10,372 nucleotides of DNA from Candidatus Aerophobota bacterium (GCA_021162265.1 JAGGZA010000084.1:1-10372), one strand, 5' to 3'; counted from the first letter of the stretch, positions 1 through 5,976 are shown. Notes: generated by a model from the letters alone, not told the origin. Made by a program: numbers and translations.

Positions 1-25
1 ATGCAGTGGAGTATAAGTTAAATAG

Positions 26-59
26 AATAAACAGGAAATGATAAAAAATTTTGTTTATT
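26..59 (-). terminator. AT-rich inverted repeat just after rtcB
   Basis: Perfect 8-bp arms AATAAACA (26-33) and TGTTTATT (52-59), separated by 18 bases, begin immediately after the rtcB stop codon on the minus strand. The stem is AT-rich and no clean U-run follows it, so it is at best a weak 3' end or processing structure. The remaining bases 1-25 show nothing recognisable. Confidence 0.3.
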
Positions 60-1508
60 TTATCCTTTAATTACTCCAAGAGGAGTCATTTTTACAACTT
101 TCCTGGAAAGACCGGCTTTTTCTACCACATTGACTACTTCATCAACATCTTTATAGGCATCAGGCATCTCTTCATTAATAGTTCCCTTTCCTTTTGCCAT
201 AACAATAATTCCCTTTTTCTCAAGTTCTCTTTCTATCGACCTTCCTCTTGCTGCTTTCTTTGCTGCAGTACGTGATAAGACTCTCCCTGCCCCATGACAG
301 GTACTTCCCCAGGTTTCCTGCATGGCACGTTCACTGCCTACGAGGACATAGGAGTTTGTTCCCATGTCTCCGGGAATGAGCACTGGCTGGCCTACTTTTC
401 TGTAAATTTCGGGAACATGAGGATGACCGGCAGGAAATGCTCTTGTCGCTCCTTTTCTGTGAACAAAAACTGTTTTCTCTTTTCCGTTTAATTTATGCCT
501 TTCAAACTTTCCTATATTATGACATACATCGTAAACCAGTTTCATCCCGAGCTCCTTTGGAGAAAGGTTGAGTATCTTCTGGAAAGCTTCTCTTGTCCAG
601 TGCATCATTATTTGCCTGTTTGTCCAGGCGTAGTTTGCTGCACCTGCCATAGCAGCAAAGTAATCCTTTCCCTCCGGGGAAGTTAAGGGAGCGCAGGAAA
701 GCTGTCTATCGGGTAAGGAGATATGGTATTTGTCAACCGCCCTTCTCATTATGGCAAGGTAGTCATCACATACCTGGTATCCCAGTCCTCGAGAGCCAGA
801 GTGGATGATTACCACGACCTGTCCTTTAAAAAGTCCGAATACATTGGCTACAGTTTCATCAAAAACTTCTTCTACTATATCTATTTCCAGAAAATGGTTT
901 CCGGAACCAAGAGTTCCCAGCTGGTCAGAACCTCTTTTGTAGGCGGTTTTACTTACTTTTTCAGGGTCTGCTCCTTCCATTGTTCCATAATCTTCGCACC
1001 TTTCAAGGTCTTCTTCCTCTCCATATCCTCTTGCAATAGCCCATTTTGCTCCATCTTTGAGGACTTTTCTTAACTCAGATGTGGAAAGTTTTAATTTGGA
1101 AGTAGAGCCAACTCCACAGGGGATAATGTTGAAAAGGGCAGAAAGTAGCTGCCTTAACTTGGGTTTGATGTCTTTTTGTTCCAGGTTAGTTCTGACAAGT
1201 CTTACCCCACAGTTTATATCGTAACCTATTCCCCCTGGTGAGATTATCCCTCCCTCATCAGGGTCAGTTGCCGCTACTCCTCCGATAGGGAAACCATATC
1301 CCCAGTGCATATCAGGCATAGCGAGGGAGTATTTAATTATACCGGGAAGGTAGGCTACATTTTTCACCTGGAGAGGGGTTCTATCTCTTTCTGCTACTTT
1401 TAGCATTCTTTCATTTGTATAAAGCCTTCCTGGAACTTTCATCCCTTCAGATTTGGGTATTTCCCATCTGTAATCATCTATTTTCTTTATATTAAACTCA
1501 GTGGTCAT
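60..1508 (-). CDS. rtcB: RtcB, GTP-dependent RNA-splicing ligase
   Basis: RtcB joins RNA 2',3'-cyclic-phosphate (or 3'-phosphate) ends to 5'-OH ends, using GTP and Mn2+, in tRNA splicing or RNA repair in the cytoplasm. The 482-residue protein is full length with no intein. Every active-site element is visible: DINCGVR with D97 and C100, GSGNHF with N204 and H205, HSGSRGLG with H236, H330, the PGDMGTNSY loop (379-387), and H405 in TCHGAGR, which corresponds to the histidine guanylylated in the family. Residue spacing closely matches the characterised Pyrococcus enzyme (D95, C98, H203, H234, H329, H404). The ATG start has GGAG seven bases upstream. A minus-strand promoter lies in the gap to the next gene. 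Its usual partner archease is nearby on the same strand but separated by an unrelated, opposite gene. Identification is very secure; the physiological RNA substrate is not shown by the sequence. Confidence 0.97.
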   Translation of the reverse strand: MTTEFNIKKIDDYRWEIPKSEGMKVPGRLYTNERMLKVAERDRTPLQVKNVAYLPGIIKYSLAMPDMHWGYGFPIGGVAATDPDEGGIISPGGIGYDINCGVRLVRTNLEQKDIKPKLRQLLSALFNIIPCGVGSTSKLKLSTSELRKVLKDGAKWAIARGYGEEEDLERCEDYGTMEGADPEKVSKTAYKRGSDQLGTLGSGNHFLEIDIVEEVFDETVANVFGLFKGQVVVIIHSGSRGLGYQVCDDYLAIMRRAVDKYHISLPDRQLSCAPLTSPEGKDYFAAMAGAANYAWTNRQIMMHWTREAFQKILNLSPKELGMKLVYDVCHNIGKFERHKLNGKEKTVFVHRKGATRAFPAGHPHVPEIYRKVGQPVLIPGDMGTNSYVLVGSERAMQETWGSTCHGAGRVLSRTAAKKAARGRSIERELEKKGIIVMAKGKGTINEEMPDAYKDVDEVVNVVEKAGLSRKVVKMTPLGVIKG

Positions 1509-1551
1509 TTTAACTCCAGCTCACTTTCAGGATTTATTCTTTTTAGTAGTA

Positions 1552-1579
1552 ATAATAGAGATTTCTTGCTAAAGGTCAA
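1552..1579 (-). promoter_or_regulatory. Promoter of rtcB (sigma70-like)
   Basis: On the minus strand TTGACC (1574-1579) is followed by a 16-base spacer and TATTAT (1552-1557). This predicts a start near 1545 and a leader of roughly 37 bases before the rtcB ATG. The same box and spacer combination occurs before archease. Confidence 0.6.
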
Positions 1580-1594
1580 GGAATTTCTATTTAT

Positions 1595-1622
1595 TTGACA
1601 GTTGGTACCTTTTCATTATACT
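1595..1622 (+). promoter_or_regulatory. Promoter of the CsgG-like gene (sigma70-like)
   Basis: TTGACA (1595-1600), a 16-base spacer and TATACT (1617-1622) face the plus strand. Transcription would start near 1629, giving a leader of about 68 bases. It is arranged back to back with the rtcB promoter, the two -35 boxes being only 15 bases apart, so the divergent genes could be co-regulated from this gap. Confidence 0.6.
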
Positions 1623-1696
1623 TTTTATCTTAGTATTGTAGGTTGTAGTAAGGTGTACAGGTATTTTGCGAAAAATCAAACTGGAAGGAGAGTAAA

Positions 1697-3241
1697 GTGA
1701 AGAAGGGGAGAAAATTTATAAATCTTCTACTGATTAGCTTAATTTTGCAGTTTCTTGGTGTTGGTTATGCTCTGGCAGACCAGTCTTCTCTTAAGGCAGG
1801 GAAGATTCTGGGTGCTCAATTTCTTGTTACCGGAGCGGTAACTGAGTTTGAAACCAAGGTTAGTGGAACAGGCGGTGGAGTGATTAGTTTTCATGGAATT
1901 GCTATAGGTGGTAAGAAGTACGAGTCTGTGGTTGGTCTTGATTTGAGGATATTTGATGTGAATACCTCTGAAATATTGGCAGCTGAAAATGTAACGGAAA
2001 AAATTGTATCAACAAAGCTGACCATTGCAGGTTACTACAAGGGAATAGGTTTTGGGACATCGGAGTTTAACAAAACCCCAATTGGAGAAGCAACAAGAAA
2101 AGCAATAGAGAAGGCAGTTAAGGTGATTTGTGATAAGCTGGAAAAGGTTCCATGGCAGGGTAGAGTAAGTTTAGTTAAGTCTGGAAGAGTATATATAAAT
2201 GTGGGTTCAAAGGGAGGAGTAAGCCCGGGTGATGAATTTGTCGTATATAGAAAGGGTGAGGAGATTATTGACCCTGATACAGGAGAGTCCCTGGGATTTG
2301 AGGAGGAGAAGATAGGAAAAATCAGGGTTACTACGATAAGGGAAAAGTTCTCTGTGGCAAAGGTTGTAGAGGGGCAGCAGCCTCAAAGAGGGGACGTTAT
2401 AAGAGTAGAGAGCAAAGGTGAGGAGAGCAAACTTAAGGAACCAAAGAAAAGAGTGGCTGTTGCGAGCTTTGAAAATAAAGTTCCCCATGTATGGTGGAAT
2501 GAGAGTTCCTGGAAAATAGGAAAAGGGATACAGGATATGCTTATTACCGCCCTTGTAAAGAGCGGGAAGTTTATCGTTCTGGAAAGAGAGGAGCTTGAGA
2601 AGGCAATAAGGGAACAGAGTATTTCTCAGAGAGAAAGCGGTGGTGGGAGTGCAGTTTCCACCATTTCCCAGGCAGGAGGATTAATAGTTGTAAGGCAAAG
2701 AGGCGGTGAAATTTTATTCGAAGACTTCTCTTCTTATGGAATGGGACAGACACCACCATTTGGAAGATGGAAGGTTAAGGGTGGAAGTTATCATATCGAA
2801 CAGGCTGTACAGCCAGATGGGAAGATAGGAAATGTTCTTAAAGGAGATGGAGGCAGGATATTTATCAATGGTAATTGGAAAAATTATATTTTAGAGGTAA
2901 ATACCAAAGATGGTGAAGCCTGCGTCTATTTTAGACTATCCGGTGATGGAAGTAGAGGATACTATGTACATCATGGTCTGGGAGGAAGTCCGCCTATCGA
3001 TCTCTACAAATTTGTCGGAAATACAAAACAAAAGATAGCTCAAAGCAAAGGCATCAATCTTGTAGGCTGGTGGTATCTCAGGATAGAGGTAAAAGGTCCA
3101 TCAATAAAGGTATTTGCAAACGGACAGAAAGTTATTGATATTATTGACAATGATCCTTCTCTTTCATCAGGTGGTATAGGGATTGGAAGCTGTTATGGTG
3201 GTGTTTATTTTGATAATGTGAGGGTTGCTTCAATAAAGTAA
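1697..3241 (+). CDS. Secreted CsgG/FlgT-like protein with permuted CsgG domain and LamG-like C-terminus
   Basis: The GTG start follows GGAAGGAG by six bases. Residues 1-27 form a signal peptide with a likely cleavage after ALA; there is no lipobox, unlike true CsgG. Residues 32-150 (GKILGAQFLVTGAVTEF, then the ATRKAIEKAV helix) match the second half of the CsgG fold. Residues 152-238 match the FlgT C-terminal domain (GRVYINVGSKGGVSPGD, then DPDTGESLG). Residues 249-329 (KKRVAVASFEN, LVKSGKFIVLEREEL) match the first half of CsgG. Residues 336-513 look like a concanavalin-type LamG/DUF1080 domain (FEDFSS at the start, GGVYFDNVRV at the end), a fold often used for glycan binding. The order of the CsgG halves is therefore reversed. 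Family role is inferred: CsgG-like proteins act in the envelope or periplasm as secretion or assembly components, but this architecture has no function known to me. Two hairpins follow the stop. Confidence 0.85.
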   Translation: MKKGRKFINLLLISLILQFLGVGYALADQSSLKAGKILGAQFLVTGAVTEFETKVSGTGGGVISFHGIAIGGKKYESVVGLDLRIFDVNTSEILAAENVTEKIVSTKLTIAGYYKGIGFGTSEFNKTPIGEATRKAIEKAVKVICDKLEKVPWQGRVSLVKSGRVYINVGSKGGVSPGDEFVVYRKGEEIIDPDTGESLGFEEEKIGKIRVTTIREKFSVAKVVEGQQPQRGDVIRVESKGEESKLKEPKKRVAVASFENKVPHVWWNESSWKIGKGIQDMLITALVKSGKFIVLEREELEKAIREQSISQRESGGGSAVSTISQAGGLIVVRQRGGEILFEDFSSYGMGQTPPFGRWKVKGGSYHIEQAVQPDGKIGNVLKGDGGRIFINGNWKNYILEVNTKDGEACVYFRLSGDGSRGYYVHHGLGGSPPIDLYKFVGNTKQKIAQSKGINLVGWWYLRIEVKGPSIKVFANGQKVIDIIDNDPSLSSGGIGIGSCYGGVYFDNVRVASIK

Positions 3242-3271
3242 TCTCATGGGAGCCAGTTCCCGATGCGAGAT
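3241..3271 (+). terminator. Bulged hairpin after the CsgG-like gene
   Basis: Starting at the last base of the stop codon, ATCT/AGAT (3241-3244, 3268-3271), CAT/ATG (3245-3247, 3263-3265) and GGGA/TCCC (3248-3251, 3258-3261) stack into one hairpin with two small bulges and a six-base loop. A moderately T-rich stretch follows. It may be a first, imperfect terminator or an mRNA 3'-end stabiliser ahead of the cleaner one at 3311. Confidence 0.4.
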
Positions 3272-3310
3272 ATCATTTTGCTTTAGTTTCGAGGGAAAAA
3301 GGTGGATCAG

Positions 3311-3328
3311 AGGAGATGGCTCCTTTTT
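3311..3328 (+). terminator. Intrinsic terminator of the CsgG-like gene
   Basis: AGGAG (3311-3315) pairs with CTCCT (3320-3324) across the loop ATGG, and the stem runs directly into a T-run ending at 3328. Outer wobble and A-T pairs can extend the stem by two. It ends over the archease stop codon (3327-3329), so the convergent genes share their 3' boundary with essentially no spacer. Confidence 0.55.
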
Positions 3329-3743
3329 AAATATCAAATATTATCTGCACTTCCCATAGATTATTATTTTTAATTACTTCAACTCCGTGATAAGTTACAG
3401 CTTTGATTTCTGTTTTCAGTGTGTGTTTTGAGGGGTCAATTTTTTCACCCCTGCAGGTAGCTTCAAGTCCGGTTTTATCTAATTTATGGATATTAAATTC
3501 TTTAAACAACCATCCATCGGTGTTAAACCTGCACAGAAGCTCTCTGAGCCAGTCAATTAAAATATCTTCTATTTCTCCTCCCGGAATTTTTATATCGGTG
3601 GCTTTTTGAGGATGAACCCTGGATATGTCAGCAATTATGTCAAACATAGCATATCCTGCATTAGAGAAAAGCTCTGCAAGATTTTCTCCTTTTACTCTTA
3701 TACCTATATCAGCTGTATGATTGATAAATTCATATTTCTTCAT
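3327..3743 (-). CDS. Archease, activator of RtcB
   Basis: Archease speeds guanylylation of RtcB, allows it to turn over repeatedly and broadens its nucleotide cofactor use. The 138-residue protein has the N-terminal HTADIG motif with the metal ligand D12 at exactly the family position, the IDWLRELL helix (63-70), KAVTYHG (114-120), and a C-terminal Asp-Ile pair (D137-I138) like that ending the Pyrococcus protein, where the aspartate also binds metal. The length is normal. The ATG has no Shine-Dalgarno sequence. A promoter -10 box ends only nine bases upstream, implying leaderless translation. It lies on the same strand as rtcB but 1.8 kb away, with a plus-strand gene between, so the two are not an operon here. 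Confidence 0.95.
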   Translation of the reverse strand: MKKYEFINHTADIGIRVKGENLAELFSNAGYAMFDIIADISRVHPQKATDIKIPGGEIEDILIDWLRELLCRFNTDGWLFKEFNIHKLDKTGLEATCRGEKIDPSKHTLKTEIKAVTYHGVEVIKNNNLWEVQIIFDI

Positions 3744-3752
3744 ATCAGATAA

Positions 3753-3780
3753 ATAATACAGCTTTAAAAGGGTAAGTCAA
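3753..3780 (-). promoter_or_regulatory. Promoter of archease, predicting a leaderless mRNA
   Basis: On the minus strand TTGACT (3775-3780), a 16-base spacer and TATTAT (3753-3758) form a good sigma70-like promoter. Only nine bases (3744-3752) separate the -10 box from the ATG, so a start six to eight bases after the box leaves a leader of about three bases or less. Confidence 0.6.
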
Positions 3781-3996
3781 GAAAATAGTAATAATCCTGC
3801 ATGAGGAGACATAGTGTCAAGTTAATTCTTAGCTCTCCCAAAATTTCCTCCCATAGTCTTTTTTATTTGAACCTCCCATGTTCTGTCCTTTTATCTTGTG
3901 GCACGGGAGGTATTTTGCTTTATTTTACCTTCCTTGTCTACCCTATAACCTCCAGGCACAATTAATGATACACTACCCTGACTTTGATGCGTTAAT
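3781..3996. other. Intergenic stretch with short repeats and an inverted repeat, no gene
   Basis: I see no coding region or RNA gene in this part of the 387-base gap between archease and the HTH gene. It holds two copies of CCTCCCAT 25 bases apart (3847-3854, 3872-3879). An inverted repeat ACCTCCC/GGGAGGT (3871-3877, 3905-3911) can add two pairs after one mismatch, around a 21-base loop. Two copies of CTACCCT lie 35 bases apart (3938-3944, 3973-3979). A T-rich stretch follows the inverted repeat on the plus strand, but the loop is too large for a typical terminator. It could be a decayed element or an operator region for the next promoter. Confidence 0.35.
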
Positions 3997-4025
3997 TTGA
4001 CAAAATTGTATAGTGAGGGTATGAT
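3997..4025 (+). promoter_or_regulatory. Near-consensus promoter of the HTH/zinc-ribbon gene
   Basis: TTGACA (3997-4002), a 17-base spacer and TATGAT (4020-4025) form the closest match to the sigma70 consensus in the window. Transcription would start near 4032, giving a 100-base leader. CTACCCT (3973-3979) upstream and its complement AGGGTAG (4032-4038) at the start site flank the promoter and could be operator half-sites. Confidence 0.7.
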
Positions 4026-4082
4026 AATTAAAGGGTAGCTGTTTTTTGTAAAGCGGATATGTGGTTAGAAGGGTAAAAGAAA

Positions 4083-4125
4083 ATAGGGCTTTTTGATTTT
4101 CCCCTGTAATATTTTAAGAAGGGGA
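4083..4125 (+). promoter_or_regulatory. Leader with mutually exclusive helices over the ribosome binding site
   Basis: The strong ribosome binding site AAGGGGAGG (4119-4127) can pair through AGGGGA (4120-4125) with TCCCCT (4100-4105), closing a 14-base loop and hiding the site. The same CCCT (4102-4105) can instead pair with AGGG (4085-4088), with two further pairs outward, releasing the site. This is the layout of a translational attenuator. No known riboswitch class is recognisable and the helices are short. Confidence 0.35.
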
Positions 4126-4130
4126 GGATA

Positions 4131-4646
4131 ATGAGTGAAGTTAGATATTTGCCCACTGAGGTAAAAGTGGAGGTTCTTCATCGTATCTGGGCGGGAGAAA
4201 AGATTACACATGTTGCCAGTGAATGTGGTATCAGCAGGCAGGTAATTTATACCTGGAAAAGAAAGGCTGAAGAAGTCCTTTACCAGGCTCTTAAAGAGAA
4301 AAGAAGAGGGCCAAAACCACCCCGCTCACCTGAGAAAGACCAGGCAGAACGGACACATAAAAAATCGAATGATCCTTCCCTCAGTCAGAAGAGAAATCAT
4401 CAGAAGAGTCCTTCCCGGAAAAGTTCCATTTTGCTATCTCTTTCTGTCAACCATAAGGTCAACCATAAGGTAAACCATAAGGTAAACGTGGGTAACGGCA
4501 GGAGACCTGAACGATGTCCTGTATGTGGGTGTGAAAAAATTTACAAGAACGGGACCTATATAAGGAAAGTCCATAGCAACGGGCATAAAGGAATAGAAAT
4601 TGTTCAACGCTATATCTGCGTTTGGTGCAAAAGCTCTCTTCACTGA
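4131..4646 (+). CDS. Transposase-like helix-turn-helix and zinc-ribbon protein, possibly truncated
   Basis: The ATG follows AAGGGGAGG closely. Residues 5-50 form a transposase-type helix-turn-helix (VKVEVLHRIWAGEKI, then GISRQVIYTWKRKAEE), followed by a basic KRRGPKPP segment. A hydrophilic, lysine/serine-rich linker (about 65-120) contains three NHKV repeats at 107-118. Residues 129-166 form a zinc ribbon with CPVC (129-132) and CVWC (163-166) around KNGTYIRK and QRYIC, as at the N-terminus of some InsA/IS1-like and related transposases. The protein stops just five residues after the last zinc ligand, where relatives with this pairing would be expected to continue into further DNA-binding and DDE catalytic regions; none is seen downstream. 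It may be a transposase remnant or a captured stand-alone DNA-binding protein; its strong promoter and intact frame fit the latter. No terminal inverted repeats were found around it. Confidence 0.7.
   Translation: MSEVRYLPTEVKVEVLHRIWAGEKITHVASECGISRQVIYTWKRKAEEVLYQALKEKRRGPKPPRSPEKDQAERTHKKSNDPSLSQKRNHQKSPSRKSSILLSLSVNHKVNHKVNHKVNVGNGRRPERCPVCGCEKIYKNGTYIRKVHSNGHKGIEIVQRYICVWCKSSLH
4446..4487 (+). repeat. In-frame 12-bp tandem repeat (3.5 copies) coding NHKV
   Basis: GTCAACCATAAG occurs twice perfectly (4446-4457, 4458-4469), then as GTAAACCATAAG (4470-4481) and a partial GTAAAC (4482-4487). The unit is a multiple of three, so copy-number change would lengthen or shorten the linker between helix-turn-helix and zinc ribbon without breaking the frame. 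Confidence 0.9.
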
Positions 4647-4664
4647 ATAAATTTTAACAGGCAA

Positions 4665-4682
4665 TCTTTCCTTCAGGAAAGA
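4665..4682 (+). terminator. Short hairpin after the HTH/zinc-ribbon gene
   Basis: TCTTTCC (4665-4671) and GGAAAGA (4676-4682) form a 7-bp stem with the loop TTCA, 18 bases after the stop codon. The T-rich sequence that follows is interrupted, so termination would be inefficient. Confidence 0.35.
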
Positions 4683-4769
4683 GGTTTCTCTGATATTTTT
4701 AAGGAATGTTATCTTTTTAGCGAATAGAAGAGAGGAGTGGAATATTATTTTTATAGTTACTTTTCAAAA

Positions 4770-4785
4770 AACTTTTATAAAAGTT
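4770..4785. promoter_or_regulatory. Perfect 16-bp palindrome before the ROK gene, candidate operator
   Basis: AACTTTTATAAAAGTT is exactly self-complementary and sits just upstream of the ribosome binding site AAGGAAAG (4789-4796) of the ROK regulator. ROK repressors bind AT-rich palindromes and often control their own gene. The half-site AACTTTTA recurs at 5865-5872 and AAAAGTT at 5918-5924, in the gap before the transporter genes. The sequence is AT-rich, so chance occurrence is possible. Confidence 0.4.
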
Positions 4786-4802
4786 ATTAAGGAAAGTTAG
4801 TA

Positions 4803-5873
4803 ATGAATAGGTGGAAAGTTATCTCTACCTTAAGACAAAAAGGAAGAATGTCCAAGAGAGATATAGTAAGAACTTGCAATCTATCTCTCCCAACAGTAGA
4901 TAAGATTATGAAAATTTATTTAAAGAAGAGAGTAGTTCAGGAGGCTGGTTTTGATAGATCATCCGGAGGAAGAAGACCTGTGCTTTATGAATTTAACAGG
5001 AGAGCAAAGTATGCTATAGGTGTTGATTTTGAGATACCCGAGCTAACCATAATTATTGCCGATTTAAAGGGAAAAGCTGTAGATAGGTATTTTTCTTATC
5101 TTCCAGATAAAAAAAGTGCTTCCTCTGTAATCTCCTATGTAGGAGAGAAAATAGATGAGCTTTTATTAAGAAGAAAACTTACAGCTAAGGACATAGTAGG
5201 TGTTGGGTTTGGTGCTCCGGCTTTTCTTAATCAAAGCAGGATAACTATTTCCGGGAAAAACCTTCCCTCCTGGAAAGATGTCCCCGTTAAAGAAATTTTA
5301 GAGGAAAGACTGGGTATTCCTGTTTTCGTTGATAATGATGTTAATTTTATGAGTTTGTCTGAAAGTTACTATATGAATTACAGGGATAAGGTCCTGGTTT
5401 ATCTTGCTTTGAGAAAGGGGACAAAAGGAGATATAAGAATGGGAGCAGGGGTGCTGGTTAACGGTGAGGTTTTTCATGGAGCCCACGGAAATGCAGCAAC
5501 TCTTCGTCATGCCTACATTGATTTTTCCTCCCGGAGAAAGTATGAGGAGGTAATTGAAGATGTAATGAAAATTCAAAACCCCCGGAGTATGGTGTTAAAG
5601 TTAAGAGACCATCTTTTAACTCCTATGCTTAATATGATAGTCCTTTTTGATCCTGCAAGAGTGGTAATAAATGCCGGGATTCTGGGAAAATGGGAAGATA
5701 TTTTTATTAAAAAGTGCGAGGAGGGATTAAAAAAACGCCTTTACAGGTTGTTTAACTGGGATTTCAGGGTGGAGATAGCCCGTGATAGAGAAACGCCCTG
5801 TGCAAAAGGTGCGGCTATTTATGTTTTGCAGAAGGTTTTTGGAGACCCTTATTTATTTTTAAAGAACTTTTAA
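4803..5873 (+). CDS. ROK-family transcriptional regulator lacking the zinc motif
   Basis: Residues 3-64 form an N-terminal winged helix-turn-helix (SKRDIVRTCNLSLPTVDKIM) ending in SGGRRP, the hinge typical of NagC/XylR/Mlc-type ROK repressors. The rest is a ROK sugar-binding fold: IGVDFE (72-77), a VGVGFGAPA stretch (132-140), VDNDVNF (176-182) with D178 at the kinase catalytic position, GAGVLVNGEVFHGAHG (214-229), and an AGILG turn (291-295). The phosphate-binding segment lacks the usual DxGGT pattern and the CxCGxxGC zinc cluster expected after about 229 is absent, replaced by HAYIDFSSRRKY. It is therefore a sensor rather than a kinase. It precedes the sugar transporter and TreT genes on the same strand, so a local repressor responding to the transported sugar or a product is likely. 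The ATG follows AAGGAAAG. Confidence 0.9.
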   Translation: MNRWKVISTLRQKGRMSKRDIVRTCNLSLPTVDKIMKIYLKKRVVQEAGFDRSSGGRRPVLYEFNRRAKYAIGVDFEIPELTIIIADLKGKAVDRYFSYLPDKKSASSVISYVGEKIDELLLRRKLTAKDIVGVGFGAPAFLNQSRITISGKNLPSWKDVPVKEILEERLGIPVFVDNDVNFMSLSESYYMNYRDKVLVYLALRKGTKGDIRMGAGVLVNGEVFHGAHGNAATLRHAYIDFSSRRKYEEVIEDVMKIQNPRSMVLKLRDHLLTPMLNMIVLFDPARVVINAGILGKWEDIFIKKCEEGLKKRLYRLFNWDFRVEIARDRETPCAKGAAIYVLQKVFGDPYLFLKNF

Positions 5874-5892
5874 GAGAAAATTTTTAAGAGAA
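5868..5892 (+). repeat. Two 11-bp direct repeats at the ROK/binding-protein gap
   Basis: TTTTAAGAGAA occurs at 5868-5878 and again at 5882-5892, a 14-base period, overlapping the ROK stop codon. The 103-base gap also has a possible imperfect hairpin (GAGGT/ACCTC at 5893-5897 and 5938-5942, inner GGTC/GACC at 5904-5907 and 5930-5933). Only a weak promoter candidate is visible, TTGCAG-N17-TTATTT at 5826-5854. The repeats may be binding sites for regulation of the transporter genes. Confidence 0.35.
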
Positions 5893-5976
5893 GAGGTATG
5901 AAAGGTCGAAGGGGGTGAAAAGTTAAAAAGACCACCAACCTCAGGGTAAAAAGGTAATAAAATAAAGGAGAGGAAA

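Noticed and set aside
723..1073. 116-codon plus-strand open frame opposite rtcB
   Set aside because: It is the complement of conserved RtcB catalytic sequence and shows no protein features of its own.
60..1508. Intein in RtcB, as found in some archaeal relatives
   Set aside because: The protein is 482 residues with all motifs at normal spacing, leaving no room for an intein.
3871..3911. ACCTCCC/GGGAGGT inverted repeat as a terminator
   Set aside because: The loop is 21 bases, no proper T-run follows on either strand, and no gene ends into it.
4446..4487. Tandem repeat as a possible CRISPR array
   Set aside because: The unit is 12 bases, contiguous without spacers, and lies in frame inside a coding region.
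4647..4727. In-frame continuation after the TGA of the HTH/zinc-ribbon gene (26 codons to a TAG), suggesting UGA recoding or selenocysteine
   Set aside because: The extension has no recognisable domain, no selenocysteine element is apparent, and other genes in the window show no sign of UGA readthrough.
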